Shown here piece by piece: positions 7,508-15,957 of a stretch of DNA of 64,000 nt. The translations under genes were made by a program, and so were the position numbers. The stretch's first letter is position 1. Every line of letters starts with the position of its first letter. This DNA is from Geobacter sp. GTDB taxonomy: Bacteria; Desulfobacterota; Desulfuromonadia; Geobacterales; Geobacteraceae. The stretch spans positions 1-64,000 of the forward strand of contig DNJC01000093.1 of assembly GCA_003490025.1 (NCBI GenBank), in the 5' to 3' direction. The notes beneath the pieces were generated by a model. It was not told where the DNA came from. It made no database searches and worked only from the letters and a program-made list of their open reading frames with translations.

Positions 7508-8920
7508 TTACCTGCCGCTGCGGCGGGCGGCGTGGTTGGTCGGGCGGTTGCCGCCCGGATGCTGATGCCGTTTCCCGGCAGCCCCCACTCCCTCGCGCCC
7601 GCCAGCCGGGGCGCCCGCGTTGCCCGCACCGCCCTGTTTACCGGAGATTACGGGCATGGGCACGCTCTTCCTGCCGCCTGCGGCGGCCCCAGGTTTAGCC
7701 GCCGCCGGTCTGGCTCCGGCCGGCTTTGCCGTGTTGTCCTTGCGGCGCTGCGGTTCGCGGGGCGGCCTGACGAACTCCGCGTCCTTCTTCGGCGCGGGGA
7801 CCGCATAGTCGAATCCCTCCAGCCTGCGACGCTCGATCTTCGCACCCAGTACGCGCTCTATGCTCCGCACCATCGGTTCGTCCTCGCCGGTCACCAGGGT
7901 GAAGGCGTCGCCGGTCTTGGCGGCGCGGCCGGTCCGACCGATGCGGTGGGTGTACGCCTCGGGGGTGTCGGGGATGTCGTAATTGACGACGTGGGAGACC
8001 AGGGAGACGTCGATGCCGCGGGCCGCGATGTCGGTGGCGACCATGATCTGGTACGTGCCGTCACGGAAGCCGTCGAGCGCCGCCTGCCTCCTGTTCTGAG
8101 ACAGGTTACCCTGCAGCGAGGTCGCCTTGTAGCCGCCCTTCTCCAGTTGCTCCCCCACCCTCTTCGCGCGGTGCTTGGTCTTGGTGAAGATGAGCACGCT
8201 CTCGGTGTCGGTGTGCTTCAAGAGCTCGAAGAGAAGCGGCGTCTTCAGGTGCTGGCCAACGGGGTAAAGCGCATGGGAGACGGTTGCTGCCGGCGCTGCC
8301 CGGTCAACCTGCACCGTCACCGGACGGCGCAGTATCTCGTGCGCCAGGATCCGGATGTCGTCCGGCATGGTGGCGGAGAACATAAGGTTCTGCCTCTTGC
8401 CGGGGAGCACCCTGAGGATCTTTTTGACGTCGGGCAAAAAGCCCATGTCGAACATCTGGTCGGCCTCATCCAGCACCAGGACCTCGACGCCGGAAAGGTC
8501 TACCGTCCCCTGGGAGATGTGGTCCAGCAGGCGCCCCGGGCAGGCGACGACGATGTCCACGCCTTCCTTGAGCTTCTTGATCTGGGTGTTTATGTTGACC
8601 CCGCCATAGACGGTGACACTTTTGAGACGGGTCAGTTTTCCCATGCTGTTGAGCGCTTCGTTGATCTGCTCGGCAAGCTCCCTGGTGGGGGCGATGACGA
8701 GCCCGCGGACGCGCCCGCGTTCCCCCTGGACAAGACGGTGCAGCATCGGCAGGCCGAACGCCGCGGTCTTTCCGGTTCCGGTCTGGGCAAGCCCCAGCAC
8801 GTCCTGCCCGGCGATCACCGGGGGGATCGCCTGCAACTGGATGGGGGTCGGGGTGACATATCCCATCGCCTCAACGCCTGCCTGTACCTGGGGGTGCAAA
8901 TTGAACTCTTTGAAATCCAC
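7508..8920 (-). CDS. rhlE: DEAD-box RNA helicase, RhlE-like
   Basis: 470 residues. Motifs in order: Q motif PTPIQLQ (24-30), Walker A AQTGTGKT (45-52), PTRELA (78-83), CPGR, DEAD (151-154), SAT (182-184) and the helicase C motif HRIGRTGRA. A basic, Ala/Gly/Arg-rich tail after about residue 375 probably binds RNA. A GTG start at 8920 is preferred: GGAG lies 5 bases upstream and the protein then begins DFKEFNLHP, where the family starts. The longer ATG frame (8953) runs into a terminator-like hairpin. The enzyme unwinds RNA in ribosome assembly or mRNA decay. Expression may be controlled by the leader hairpin at 8950-8988. RhlE rather than another DEAD subfamily is a moderate-confidence choice. 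Confidence 0.92.
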   Translation of the reverse strand: MDFKEFNLHPQVQAGVEAMGYVTPTPIQLQAIPPVIAGQDVLGLAQTGTGKTAAFGLPMLHRLVQGERGRVRGLVIAPTRELAEQINEALNSMGKLTRLKSVTVYGGVNINTQIKKLKEGVDIVVACPGRLLDHISQGTVDLSGVEVLVLDEADQMFDMGFLPDVKKILRVLPGKRQNLMFSATMPDDIRILAHEILRRPVTVQVDRAAPAATVSHALYPVGQHLKTPLLFELLKHTDTESVLIFTKTKHRAKRVGEQLEKGGYKATSLQGNLSQNRRQAALDGFRDGTYQIMVATDIAARGIDVSLVSHVVNYDIPDTPEAYTHRIGRTGRAAKTGDAFTLVTGEDEPMVRSIERVLGAKIERRRLEGFDYAVPAPKKDAEFVRPPREPQRRKDNTAKPAGARPAAAKPGAAAGGRKSVPMPVISGKQGGAGNAGAPAGGREGVGAAGKRHQHPGGNRPTNHAARRSGR

Positions 8921-8949
8921 TGTTACTCCTGTTTGTGTTTGTTCGAACC

Positions 8950-8988
8950 ACAAAAAACCCCAGAAGCCTTAGAGGCCATTGGGGTCCG
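8950..8988 (-). promoter_or_regulatory. Terminator-like hairpin in the helicase leader (possible attenuator)
   Basis: On the minus strand ACCCCA-x3-GGCCT is paired with AGGCTTC-TGGGGT around a CTA loop and followed immediately by TTTTTTG. It ends about 30 bases before the helicase start, too close to leave room for a separate promoter. A TATAGT -10-like element lies upstream at 9008-9013. Either transcripts must read through this hairpin (attenuation) or it ends the upstream secreted-protein transcript. Confidence 0.55.
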
Positions 8989-9186
8989 TGACTCATTAGA
9001 TGCTGAACTATAACATGAATCGGCGGAAAGATGGGGTTTATTTAGCGGTTGGAGGTTTTTTGTTAATCAGAACCATGGGAGTTTTGGGAATGATGGGAAG
9101 AAGGGGAGGCATGGGAACCCACGAATACCGGAGCTGCACAGGACGACTGCGGCGGCCGTGCGCGCAGGCCCGGCCGCCGCTGCGTA

Positions 9187-9771
9187 TCAGCGATGGTCTC
9201 TTTTATTGTCCCGATCGTCTTTTTTGTCACCACGGTGGTCGTTTGGGCGGTTGTACCGCTGCTCGTCCCTGCGGTCATGCTTGCGATCGGTTATCGCTGC
9301 GGGCCTGTGCCAGTTGCCACGGTAATGGTCCCTGTCGCGCAGGTAGCTGCGGTATTCGACGTCGCGGTAGTAACGGATCCGGTCGTAGTGGTGCCGGTGC
9401 AACCCGGGAGGAAGCCAGCTATACGAGACGGCTGCCCAAGGCCCCCGATAGGTGGTGGAACTATACCAATAGCCGCCACGGTACTGGTAGTAGCTGTTGC
9501 CTATGTAGACCATTTCATACGGCACCCCGACTGAAACGTAGAAACCCAGGGCCGGGGAGTAGATGAACTGGAGCGGTTCTGCAACGACCGCCTGCGGAGC
9601 ATAGGCCGGGTACGCGGCCGGGTACGGGGTCGGGTACCCCGTCGTCACCACCGGGGCCGGAGCCACGGGGATGGGGACATCGACGTTCACGTTGAAATAC
9701 ACTCTCGCCTGTGCGGTGGCCGCTCCGGCAAGAACGACAATTACTGCTACTGCAATGGCTCCCTTTCTCAT
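9187..9771 (-). CDS. Exported Tyr/Pro- and Arg/Asp-rich protein
   Basis: 194 residues with a clear signal peptide (hydrophobic 5-18, cleavage near AQA-R). The mature N-terminal half is Val/Pro/Tyr-rich (PYPAAYPAYAP), the middle has a YQYRGGYWYSSTTYRGPW aromatic segment, and the last 60 residues are strongly charged (HDRRDEQRYNRPNDHRGDKK). Similar short exported proteins with a GYWY-type motif are common in Geobacter and are uncharacterised, possibly cell-surface or envelope proteins. It is monocistronic. Low-complexity composition means similarity searches would be unreliable. Confidence 0.75.
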   Translation of the reverse strand: MRKGAIAVAVIVVLAGAATAQARVYFNVNVDVPIPVAPAPVVTTGYPTPYPAAYPAYAPQAVVAEPLQFIYSPALGFYVSVGVPYEMVYIGNSYYQYRGGYWYSSTTYRGPWAAVSYSWLPPGLHRHHYDRIRYYRDVEYRSYLRDRDHYRGNWHRPAAITDRKHDRRDEQRYNRPNDHRGDKKDDRDNKRDHR

Positions 9772-9991
9772 GGTGTTTCCCCTTTCTGATCGGATCGCAG
9801 TTTTCGGCTCTGCGATCTGTTTCCTTTGGCTTGTCGCGCTGTTGTCGTCTACAGTTACGAAAGTAGCAACGGAATGAGGAGTAAATGTGGAGCAAATGTG
9901 GAATTTAGCTCTCGGATGCCGGATGCGATGGAGTATTCGCCGCAGCTGTGCTACAAAAAAAGTGGTCGAAGTCTAACGAACGGTGGTCTTC

Positions 9992-11443
9992 ATGAAGGCA
10001 AAGATAAAATACCGGCTCTTTTTCGCCATGCTGGCAGCAACCGGCGCCGTCGTCATCTGCATGTTCGTCATCATGCAGTGGAGCATCGGGCGCGGCTTCC
10101 TCTCCTATGTCAACACCATGGAACGGGACCGCTTCGAAAGGCTCGAACAGGTGCTGGAGCAGGCCTACCAGGTGAACGGCGGCTGGCAGTTCCTGCGGGA
10201 CGACCCCTCCGCGTGGCCCCGGCTGGTCGATGCGACGCTCCCGCGTGAGGGTGGAGAACCGGAACGGATGGGGAGAAGGCACGGCAGACCACCTGGAGCC
10301 GATTTCGCCGACATGACCAGCCAGAAGCTCCCGCCGCGATTGGGCAACCGCTTCGAGTCGCGGGTGATGCTGCTCGACGCCGACCGCAGGCAGATAGCCG
10401 GGCCGCCGGTAAAGCAGGACCAGGTGGAGTTCAAGAAGATTTCGACCAACGGGCGGACAGTCGGCTACCTCGGCCTGCGCCCCAGGCAGCGCCTGACCGA
10501 CACCCACCAGCTCCTCTTCGTGAAGAAGCAGAAACTCGCCCTCGGGATGGTCGCGGCCGTCATGCTGCTGATCTCCGCGGCGATTTCGCTCCCCCTGGCG
10601 AACCGCCTGGTGCTCCCAATCAGGAGGCTCGCCGCCTCCATGCATCGCCTCGCCTCGGGCGAATTCCAGACCAGGGTCGACGTGGGGCCCGAGGACGAGC
10701 TGGGACAGTTGGCCAGGGACTTCAACACGCTGGCGCTCTCGCTGGAGAACAACGAGCGGGCGCGGCGGCGCTGGGTGGCGGACATCTCGCACGAGCTGCG
10801 CACCCCGCTCTCCATTCTCCGCGGCGAGATCGAGGCGATCCAGGACGGCGTCCGCCAGGCTGGGCCGGACTCGATGCGCTCCCTCCATGGCGAGGTGATG
10901 CACCTGAGCCGGCTGGTTGAGGACCTGTACCAGATCTCGCTTTACGACGTGGGGGCGCTGAAATACAGAAAGGAATCGGTCGACCTGAAGGAGCTACTGG
11001 AAGACGCGCTGGAGTCGTTCGCCGGCGAATTCAGGCAAAAGGGGATCGAGCTGGCGGCCCAACTGTCGGAGGCAGGCCGCTTCGGCGCCTTTGCGGATCC
11101 CGACCGGCTGAACCAGCTGTTCAGCAACCTCCTGGACAACTCGCTCAAGTACACGGACGCGGGCGGGGAGTTGTCGGTCGGGCTGGAGCGACGAGGACCG
11201 GTTGCGGTGATAGAGTTTGCCGACACCGCGCCGGGCGTCGCGCCGGAGGACCTGGATCACATCTTCGACAGGCTGTTCAGGGTGGAAAGTTCCCGCAACC
11301 GCGCCCTGGGCGGCGCCGGGCTCGGCCTCGCCATCTGCAAGAACATCGTCGAGGCGCACGAGGGGGCCATCGCCGCCCTCCCCGCGCCCAAGGGCGGCGT
11401 GCTGATCAGGATCGAACTGCCGCTGACCGGGAGCAGGACATGA
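9992..11443 (+). CDS. baeS: Sensor histidine kinase, BaeS-like
   Basis: 483 residues. One membrane segment near the N-terminus (about 8-30), a periplasmic region to about 180, and a second membrane segment (about 182-205) are followed by HAMP (about 208-258), HisKA with phospho-acceptor His in ADISHELRTPLS (H267) and an HATPase domain. The ATPase has N-box NLLDNSLKY, an unusual G1 box DTAPGV (as in E. coli BaeS, which has DSAPGV) and GGAGLGLAICKNIVEAH. The ATG at 9992 is preferred to an upstream GTG at 9983; GGTGG precedes both. It overlaps the response regulator by 4 bases (ATGA). By analogy it senses envelope stress, but the stimulus is unproven here. Confidence 0.93.
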   Translation: MKAKIKYRLFFAMLAATGAVVICMFVIMQWSIGRGFLSYVNTMERDRFERLEQVLEQAYQVNGGWQFLRDDPSAWPRLVDATLPREGGEPERMGRRHGRPPGADFADMTSQKLPPRLGNRFESRVMLLDADRRQIAGPPVKQDQVEFKKISTNGRTVGYLGLRPRQRLTDTHQLLFVKKQKLALGMVAAVMLLISAAISLPLANRLVLPIRRLAASMHRLASGEFQTRVDVGPEDELGQLARDFNTLALSLENNERARRRWVADISHELRTPLSILRGEIEAIQDGVRQAGPDSMRSLHGEVMHLSRLVEDLYQISLYDVGALKYRKESVDLKELLEDALESFAGEFRQKGIELAAQLSEAGRFGAFADPDRLNQLFSNLLDNSLKYTDAGGELSVGLERRGPVAVIEFADTAPGVAPEDLDHIFDRLFRVESSRNRALGGAGLGLAICKNIVEAHEGAIAALPAPKGGVLIRIELPLTGSRT

Positions 11444-12111
11444 CACAGACCATAATGATCGTGGAGGACGAGGAAAAGCTGGCGAGCCTTCTGGCGGATT
11501 ACCTGAGGCAGTCGGGTTTCGAGACGGTCTGGATCGCGGACGGGAACTCCGTCGTCCCGCGCGTGAGGGAACGCCAGCCGGACCTGGTGCTGCTCGACCT
11601 GATGCTCCCGGGGCGCGACGGCCTCGACATCTGCAAGGAGATCCGGAGCTTCTCGCAGCTCCCCATCATCATGATCACGGCGAGGATCGAGGAGATCGAC
11701 CGCCTGCTCGGCCTCGAGCTTGGCGCCGACGACTATGTCTGCAAGCCGTTCAGCCCGCGCGAGGTGGTGGCGCGGGTAAAGACCGTGCTGCGGCGCGCGG
11801 GCGACCATGCCGCACCGGTGACGGGAGGGCTCACCCTCGATCCGGACCGCTACCTGGCCCAGCTCAAGGGGCGCGACCTGGAGCTGACCGCCGTCGAGTT
11901 CAAACTGCTGCATTTCCTCTACCAGACCCCGGGACGGATCTACTCACGCTCCCAGCTCATGGACCGGATCTACCCGGACCAGCGTATCGTCAGCGACCGG
12001 ACCATCGACAGCCATATCAAGAAGCTGCGCAAGAAGATTGCGGCCGTCGACCCGGACCGGGAGCTGATCTATTCCATCTACGGCGCAGGTTACAAGTACG
12101 AGCCGTCCTGA
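11440..12111 (+). CDS. baeR: OmpR-family response regulator, BaeR-like
   Basis: 223 residues. The receiver has E9/D10, phospho-acceptor D53 (LLDLMLP), T80 and K102 (VCKPFSPRE). A winged-helix DNA-binding domain (about 125-223) has the typical LTAVEFKLLHFL and DRTIDSHIKKLRKKI segments. The stretch TARIEEIDRLLGLELGADDY is very close to E. coli BaeR. It is translationally coupled to the kinase (ATGA overlap), so the two form a cognate pair. No efflux genes of the Mdt type are adjacent, so the regulon must be elsewhere or different. Confidence 0.95.
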   Translation: MTQTIMIVEDEEKLASLLADYLRQSGFETVWIADGNSVVPRVRERQPDLVLLDLMLPGRDGLDICKEIRSFSQLPIIMITARIEEIDRLLGLELGADDYVCKPFSPREVVARVKTVLRRAGDHAAPVTGGLTLDPDRYLAQLKGRDLELTAVEFKLLHFLYQTPGRIYSRSQLMDRIYPDQRIVSDRTIDSHIKKLRKKIAAVDPDRELIYSIYGAGYKYEPS

Positions 12112-12164
12112 CCTTCGTCGTCCCCCCCTACCCCACCCTGGTTTGCGTAAAACCAAAATATCGT

Positions 12165-12192
12165 TAAAGGTGGCGAATGTATTTGCCGATAG
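12165..12192 (+). promoter_or_regulatory. Sigma-28 (FliA-type) promoter for the chemoreceptor gene
   Basis: TAAAG at 12165-12169, a 15-base spacer, then GCCGATAG at 12185-12192, matching the flagellar sigma-28 consensus TAAAG-N15-GCCGATAA at all but the last base. It points at the chemotaxis receptor starting at 12368. Confidence 0.75.
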
Positions 12193-12367
12193 ATGATTTG
12201 TCACGCGAACAAGCTGACATTAGAGAAGTTGTTTGGTACTGCCATATTGGTGCCTAAAGCAAACAGCAGATCGTTGCAAAAAACAATTTAAAGACAGCAG
12301 CCCCTCTTCCAAATCCAACCAGGTCCAGTTGCCCAAATTCTCAAAGCATGCCAAAGGGAGACAGCTT

Positions 12368-14020
12368 ATGGAATGGTTCATGAACATGAAGGTACGGACC
12401 AAAATGGGTCTTGGGTTCGCGACGACACTCATCCTCTTCGCTGGTGCGATTGCGGTAACGTGCTTCAATCTCGAGAGGGTGAGAAGCCGTTCCGATCAGG
12501 TGGCAAGCGAATCCGTCCCTTACCTTATGAGCGCCTATGAGATGAATATCGCGACCATAAGGCTATCGGAGTATCTTACGGACATTTCCGCAACCCATAA
12601 CACCGACGGTTTCAAGGAAGCCGAACTGATGGCGGCGGCGTTCCGGGAAGAACTGTTAAAGTACAAGGAGATGTTCACGAAAGAGAATGATGCAAAATCT
12701 CTCAGGGACATCGAGGCGTTGGGAGTAAGCTTCGACAAATTCTACGATACGGGTAAAAAGATGGCTCATGCCTACGTTTCACTGGGAATGGCGCAGGGAA
12801 ACATGATGATGGAGAGCTTCGACAGGGATCGCGAGAAACTCTCCGCAGGAATTGAAAAGCTGCAAAAGTCCCAAGCGGACGAGGCTAAAGCGAACACCAG
12901 AGAAATCGTCGCGACTGTTCAGATGGTCTTCAAAGTGCTCATCGTAGCGTCCGGAGTGACAATCGCCCTGGGCATCCTGATCGCGGTCTTCGTAACCCGC
13001 AGCATCACCGGTCCGCTCCGGGATGCCGTGGAGTGCTCCAACAGGCTGGCGGAGGGGGACCTGACGGCCTCTATCGAGTCGAAAAGAACTGACGAAACAG
13101 GCCAGTTGCTGGCGGCCATGGGCAACATGTTGATCAAGCTGAGGGAAGTGGTTTCCGAGGTGAAGTCGGCAACGGACAATGTCGCCCAGGGGAGCCAGGA
13201 ACTCTCCTCCAACTCCGAGGAGATGTCCCAGGGGGCGAGCGAGCAGGCGGCGGCGGCCGAGGAGGCCTCGTCCAGCATGGAGCAGATGACCTCCAACATC
13301 CGCCAGAATGCGGACAACGCCATCCAGACCGAGAAGATCGCCGTGAAATCGGCCCAGGACGCCAAGGAAGGGGGGAAAGCGGTCCAGGAAACCGTCCAGG
13401 CGATGAAGGAGATTGCGAGCAAGATCAACATCATCGAGGAGATCGCCCGGCAGACCAACCTGCTGGCCCTCAACGCCGCCATCGAGGCGGCGCGCGCGGG
13501 AGAGCACGGCAAGGGGTTCGCGGTGGTGGCGAGCGAGGTGAGAAAGCTTGCCGAACGGAGCCAGAAGGCGGCGGCCGAGATCTCGGAACTCTCATGCAAC
13601 AGCGTCGAAATCGCCGAGAAGGCGGGTAACCTGCTCGCCAAAATGGTGCCTGACATCCAGAAGACCGCCGAGCTGGTCCAGGAGATCAGCGCTTCCAGCA
13701 AGGAGCAGGACACCGGCGCCGAGCAAATCAACAAGGCTATCCAGCAACTCGACATGGTCATCCAGGCAAACGCCAGCGCCTCGGAAGAGATGTCCTCGAC
13801 CGCGGAGGAACTGGCTTCGCAGGCAGAGCAGTTGCAGGCGACGATCGCATTCTTCAACATCGGGGATACTAAAGGACAAGTGAAGCGTGTAACGAGCAAG
13901 CCTGCCAAGCAGCTGGCGAAGCTGACCTTCGGCAAAAGCTCGCGAGGCGGTGCAGCGCCTGTCGCTGCCAATGCCGTAGGCACCGACCTGCAGATGGACG
14001 AGGAATTCGAAAAGTTCTAG
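12368..14020 (+). CDS. Methyl-accepting chemotaxis protein (4HB-type)
   Basis: 550 residues. TM1 (about 11-31), a periplasmic helical bundle of about 150 residues of the 4HB_MCP type, TM2 (about 185-207), HAMP, and a cytoplasmic signalling domain whose hairpin tip reads EEIARQTNLLALNAAIEAARAGEHGKG (quoted here in two parts: EEIARQTNLLALNAAIE and AARAGEHGKG). The C-terminus ends DEEFEKF with no CheR/CheB pentapeptide. The ATG at 12368 has GGGAG 8 bases upstream; the frame extends 45 residues further upstream without a ribosome site. A sigma-28 promoter lies 175 bases before it, so it is likely expressed with motility genes. A terminator follows. Confidence 0.95.
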   Translation: MEWFMNMKVRTKMGLGFATTLILFAGAIAVTCFNLERVRSRSDQVASESVPYLMSAYEMNIATIRLSEYLTDISATHNTDGFKEAELMAAAFREELLKYKEMFTKENDAKSLRDIEALGVSFDKFYDTGKKMAHAYVSLGMAQGNMMMESFDRDREKLSAGIEKLQKSQADEAKANTREIVATVQMVFKVLIVASGVTIALGILIAVFVTRSITGPLRDAVECSNRLAEGDLTASIESKRTDETGQLLAAMGNMLIKLREVVSEVKSATDNVAQGSQELSSNSEEMSQGASEQAAAAEEASSSMEQMTSNIRQNADNAIQTEKIAVKSAQDAKEGGKAVQETVQAMKEIASKINIIEEIARQTNLLALNAAIEAARAGEHGKGFAVVASEVRKLAERSQKAAAEISELSCNSVEIAEKAGNLLAKMVPDIQKTAELVQEISASSKEQDTGAEQINKAIQQLDMVIQANASASEEMSSTAEELASQAEQLQATIAFFNIGDTKGQVKRVTSKPAKQLAKLTFGKSSRGGAAPVAANAVGTDLQMDEEFEKF

Positions 14021-14046
14021 TTCCCGCAGCTTTGCTGCAAAACAAA

Positions 14047-14088
14047 AAAGCCGGGCCACGCCATGATGCGGGGTCCGGCTTTCTATTT
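14047..14088 (+). terminator. Terminator after the chemoreceptor gene
   Basis: AAAAGCCGGRCC-type hairpin (arms AAGCCGGGCC and GGTCCGGCTT) followed by TCTATTTCC, 27 bases past the stop. Confidence 0.8.
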
Positions 14089-14099
14089 CCTGATACCCA

Positions 14100-14134
14100 T
14101 CCCCCTCCTGGCCTCCCCCTTGAAGGGGGAGGGA
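14100..14134. repeat. GC-rich intergenic palindrome
   Basis: CCTCCCCCTTGAAGGGGGAGG palindrome core (arms CCTCCCCCTT and AAGGGGGAGG), one of the dispersed GC-rich copies described at 18776. Confidence 0.55.
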
Positions 14135-14186
14135 CGCATGGCGGAAGATGGTACTAATCGGCTTCTACTTACTTGTATTGAAGCGT

Positions 14187-14495
14187 CTAGAGCAACTCCA
14201 CCTCGCTCACCCTGACGATAAGGAGCGCCTGCCTAAAGCTCGCCGTCAGCTGCTGCCGGTACCGCTTCCACCACCCCCTGTCCAGCTCTTTCGTCATCAC
14301 CTCGTAGATGACGATGTCGTCCTGGACGGTGGTTTCCTTGGTCTCCTTCCAGAGCCCGCGCGCGGGCGAGCGCATGTAGGTGGTTATGCCGCCGAAGCGC
14401 TCCGAGAGCTGGTCGCGCACCTTCAGGAACTCTTCCTGGGTGAAGGGCTGCCCCTCGTTGTCGTACAGCGGCAGCAGAATCTGGATCAGGTGCAT
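14187..14495 (-). CDS. Conserved small protein of unknown function
   Basis: 102 residues, soluble, starting MHLIQILLPLYDNEGQPF and ending in a strand-rich segment ALLIVRVSEVELL. A near-perfect ribosome site (AGGAGG, 6 bases) and normal codon use for the region mark it as real. It is 39 bases downstream of the CBS-ACT gene on the same strand and probably shares its transcript. I do not recognise the family with confidence; an alpha/beta fold like a small barrel seems likely from the pattern of strands and helices. Confidence 0.75.
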   Translation of the reverse strand: MHLIQILLPLYDNEGQPFTQEEFLKVRDQLSERFGGITTYMRSPARGLWKETKETTVQDDIVIYEVMTKELDRGWWKRYRQQLTASFRQALLIVRVSEVELL

Positions 14496-14534
14496 GATGG
14501 TCCTCCTGGATTCGCAGGCGCACCACGGGACGGC

Positions 14535-15185
14535 TTAAGTCTCGCGCACGTCCCTGATCTCGAGCACGTGCGGCCGTATCGCCGCCACCAGCTTCTCCTT
14601 GTCGACCCCCTGCACCTTGAAGGTGTTCACCCAGGTGTCGCTTGTGCCGCCATCCACCTCGCTGAAGCCGAGGCCGACGATGTTGCCACCCGCCTCGAAG
14701 ATGGTCTGGGTGACATCGGCCAGGGTCCCCTTGGCGCCGGTGGTGGAGACGGTGATGCGGACCCCCTGTCTGCGTCCGCCTAGAAGTTCCAGCAGGGTCT
14801 TGAAAAGATCCGACTCCGTGATGATCCCGACCAGTTCGCTTCCCCTCATCACCGGAAGCCCGCCGATCCTGCGGTCGACCATGACGCGAGCCGCCTCTTC
14901 CAGGGGGGTGTCCTCGGTGACGGTGATGACGTCGCGGGTCATGGTTTTTCCGACGGTCAGCTTGGCCAGGAGTTCGTGTATCTCCCAGATGGCAAGCGAC
15001 GTCGCCGGGGAGGGGGAAGCCTGCAGCAGATCGCGGTCGGAGACGATGCCGACCAGGTTCCCGGCGGCATCCACCACGGGAAGCCGCCTGATCTTCCTGT
15101 CGGTCATCAGACGCAGGGCGTCGGTTACGGAAACCTCAGGAGTGACGGTTACAGGTTTTTGAGTCATCCGGTCTAGTACAAGCAT
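14535..15185 (-). CDS. CBS-pair plus ACT-like domain protein (AcuB-like)
   Basis: 216 residues. Two CBS motifs (about 5-60 and 75-132), each with the typical GIVSDRDLL / GIITESDLF ending, form a Bateman module that binds adenine nucleotides. The C-terminal 75 residues resemble an ACT domain (VRITVSTTGAKGTLADV, then a second strand pair). This arrangement is known from AcuB-type proteins. Strong AGGAGGG ribosome site. The likely role is energy-state sensing, with the output unknown. The 102-residue gene follows. Confidence 0.9.
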   Translation of the reverse strand: MLVLDRMTQKPVTVTPEVSVTDALRLMTDRKIRRLPVVDAAGNLVGIVSDRDLLQASPSPATSLAIWEIHELLAKLTVGKTMTRDVITVTEDTPLEEAARVMVDRRIGGLPVMRGSELVGIITESDLFKTLLELLGGRRQGVRITVSTTGAKGTLADVTQTIFEAGGNIVGLGFSEVDGGTSDTWVNTFKVQGVDKEKLVAAIRPHVLEIRDVRET

Positions 15186-15266
15186 TTGACACCCTCCTAT
15201 GTATTTGACTGCGACAACCGGAAAGGCGCCGGTTCGTTCAAGCTACGGGCCAGGGTTCGAATTCCG

Positions 15267-15863
15267 TCAGCGCTGAGCACCCGGCGCTTCCTCCCCGGGA
15301 AGCGGTTGTTCCCGCGTCCCCGACTTCTTCATCATGTTGACCGCTTTTGCCTTTATCTCGACGGAACTGTTCACCATGTACTCGACATAGCTTTTGTACA
15401 TGAAGACGAAGACCGCGACGAAAAAGGAGAGGAGTATCAGCCTTGAGAGAAGAGGGGATGGGATGTGGGAGGTCACTTTGAAGACGGCGACCAGGGCTGC
15501 GAAAAACCCTGCGATATAGAGCAGCGGCTTAAGCCATGGGAATCGGGCGCAAAGCTCGGCGAACTTGCCGGAGGGAGCTTCGGCGGCGGGGGTCGCGGCG
15601 GCGGACTGATCCGTCGCGGGCGAGGCGGCCTCGGCCGCCTGGGGCGCGGCTTCGTCCGCCTTGGCGGGAGCCTTCTTCGGCTCCTCGTGTATCACCTTCA
15701 TGCTTGAGCGGTACTTGGCCGGAACGGATTCGAGCTTGTTGGTCATGCTGATCACCCCACGGCTGTCCTTGTACTGGTAGTAATCGGCCAGCAGTCGGGA
15801 GGGTGCTGCGAGGTTGAGACAAAACAGGGTAAACAGTGCGGTGAAAAGCGTAGTCTTGGTCAC
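15267..15863 (-). CDS. DUF4124 protein with C-terminal membrane segments
   Basis: 198 residues. A signal peptide (about 1-26) precedes a DUF4124 module (YYQYKDSRGVISMTNKL), an Ala/Pro/Glu-rich linker (about 65-100) and two hydrophobic segments (about 113-127 and 135-155). The GTG start is supported by AGGGG 6 bases upstream. DUF4124 is a short periplasmic domain of unknown role, often at the N-terminus of envelope proteins. Topology suggests a periplasmic N-domain anchored in the inner membrane. Neighbouring genes give no functional hint. Confidence 0.78.
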   Translation of the reverse strand: MTKTTLFTALFTLFCLNLAAPSRLLADYYQYKDSRGVISMTNKLESVPAKYRSSMKVIHEEPKKAPAKADEAAPQAAEAASPATDQSAAATPAAEAPSGKFAELCARFPWLKPLLYIAGFFAALVAVFKVTSHIPSPLLSRLILLSFFVAVFVFMYKSYVEYMVNSSVEIKAKAVNMMKKSGTREQPLPGEEAPGAQR

Positions 15864-15957
15864 GTTACACCCCTTTGCAGTGATGAGTGACCGGGTACGC
15901 GGTCAGCTAGCGGTCCCGGCCCAAAAGCTTATCTGCCCCTTCTCAGATCCCTCTCCG

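Noticed and set aside
15240..15290. tRNA-like T-loop GGTTCGAATTCC
   Set aside because: The flanking bases do not pair to a T stem, and no acceptor or anticodon arm is present; part of it is the DUF4124 coding end.
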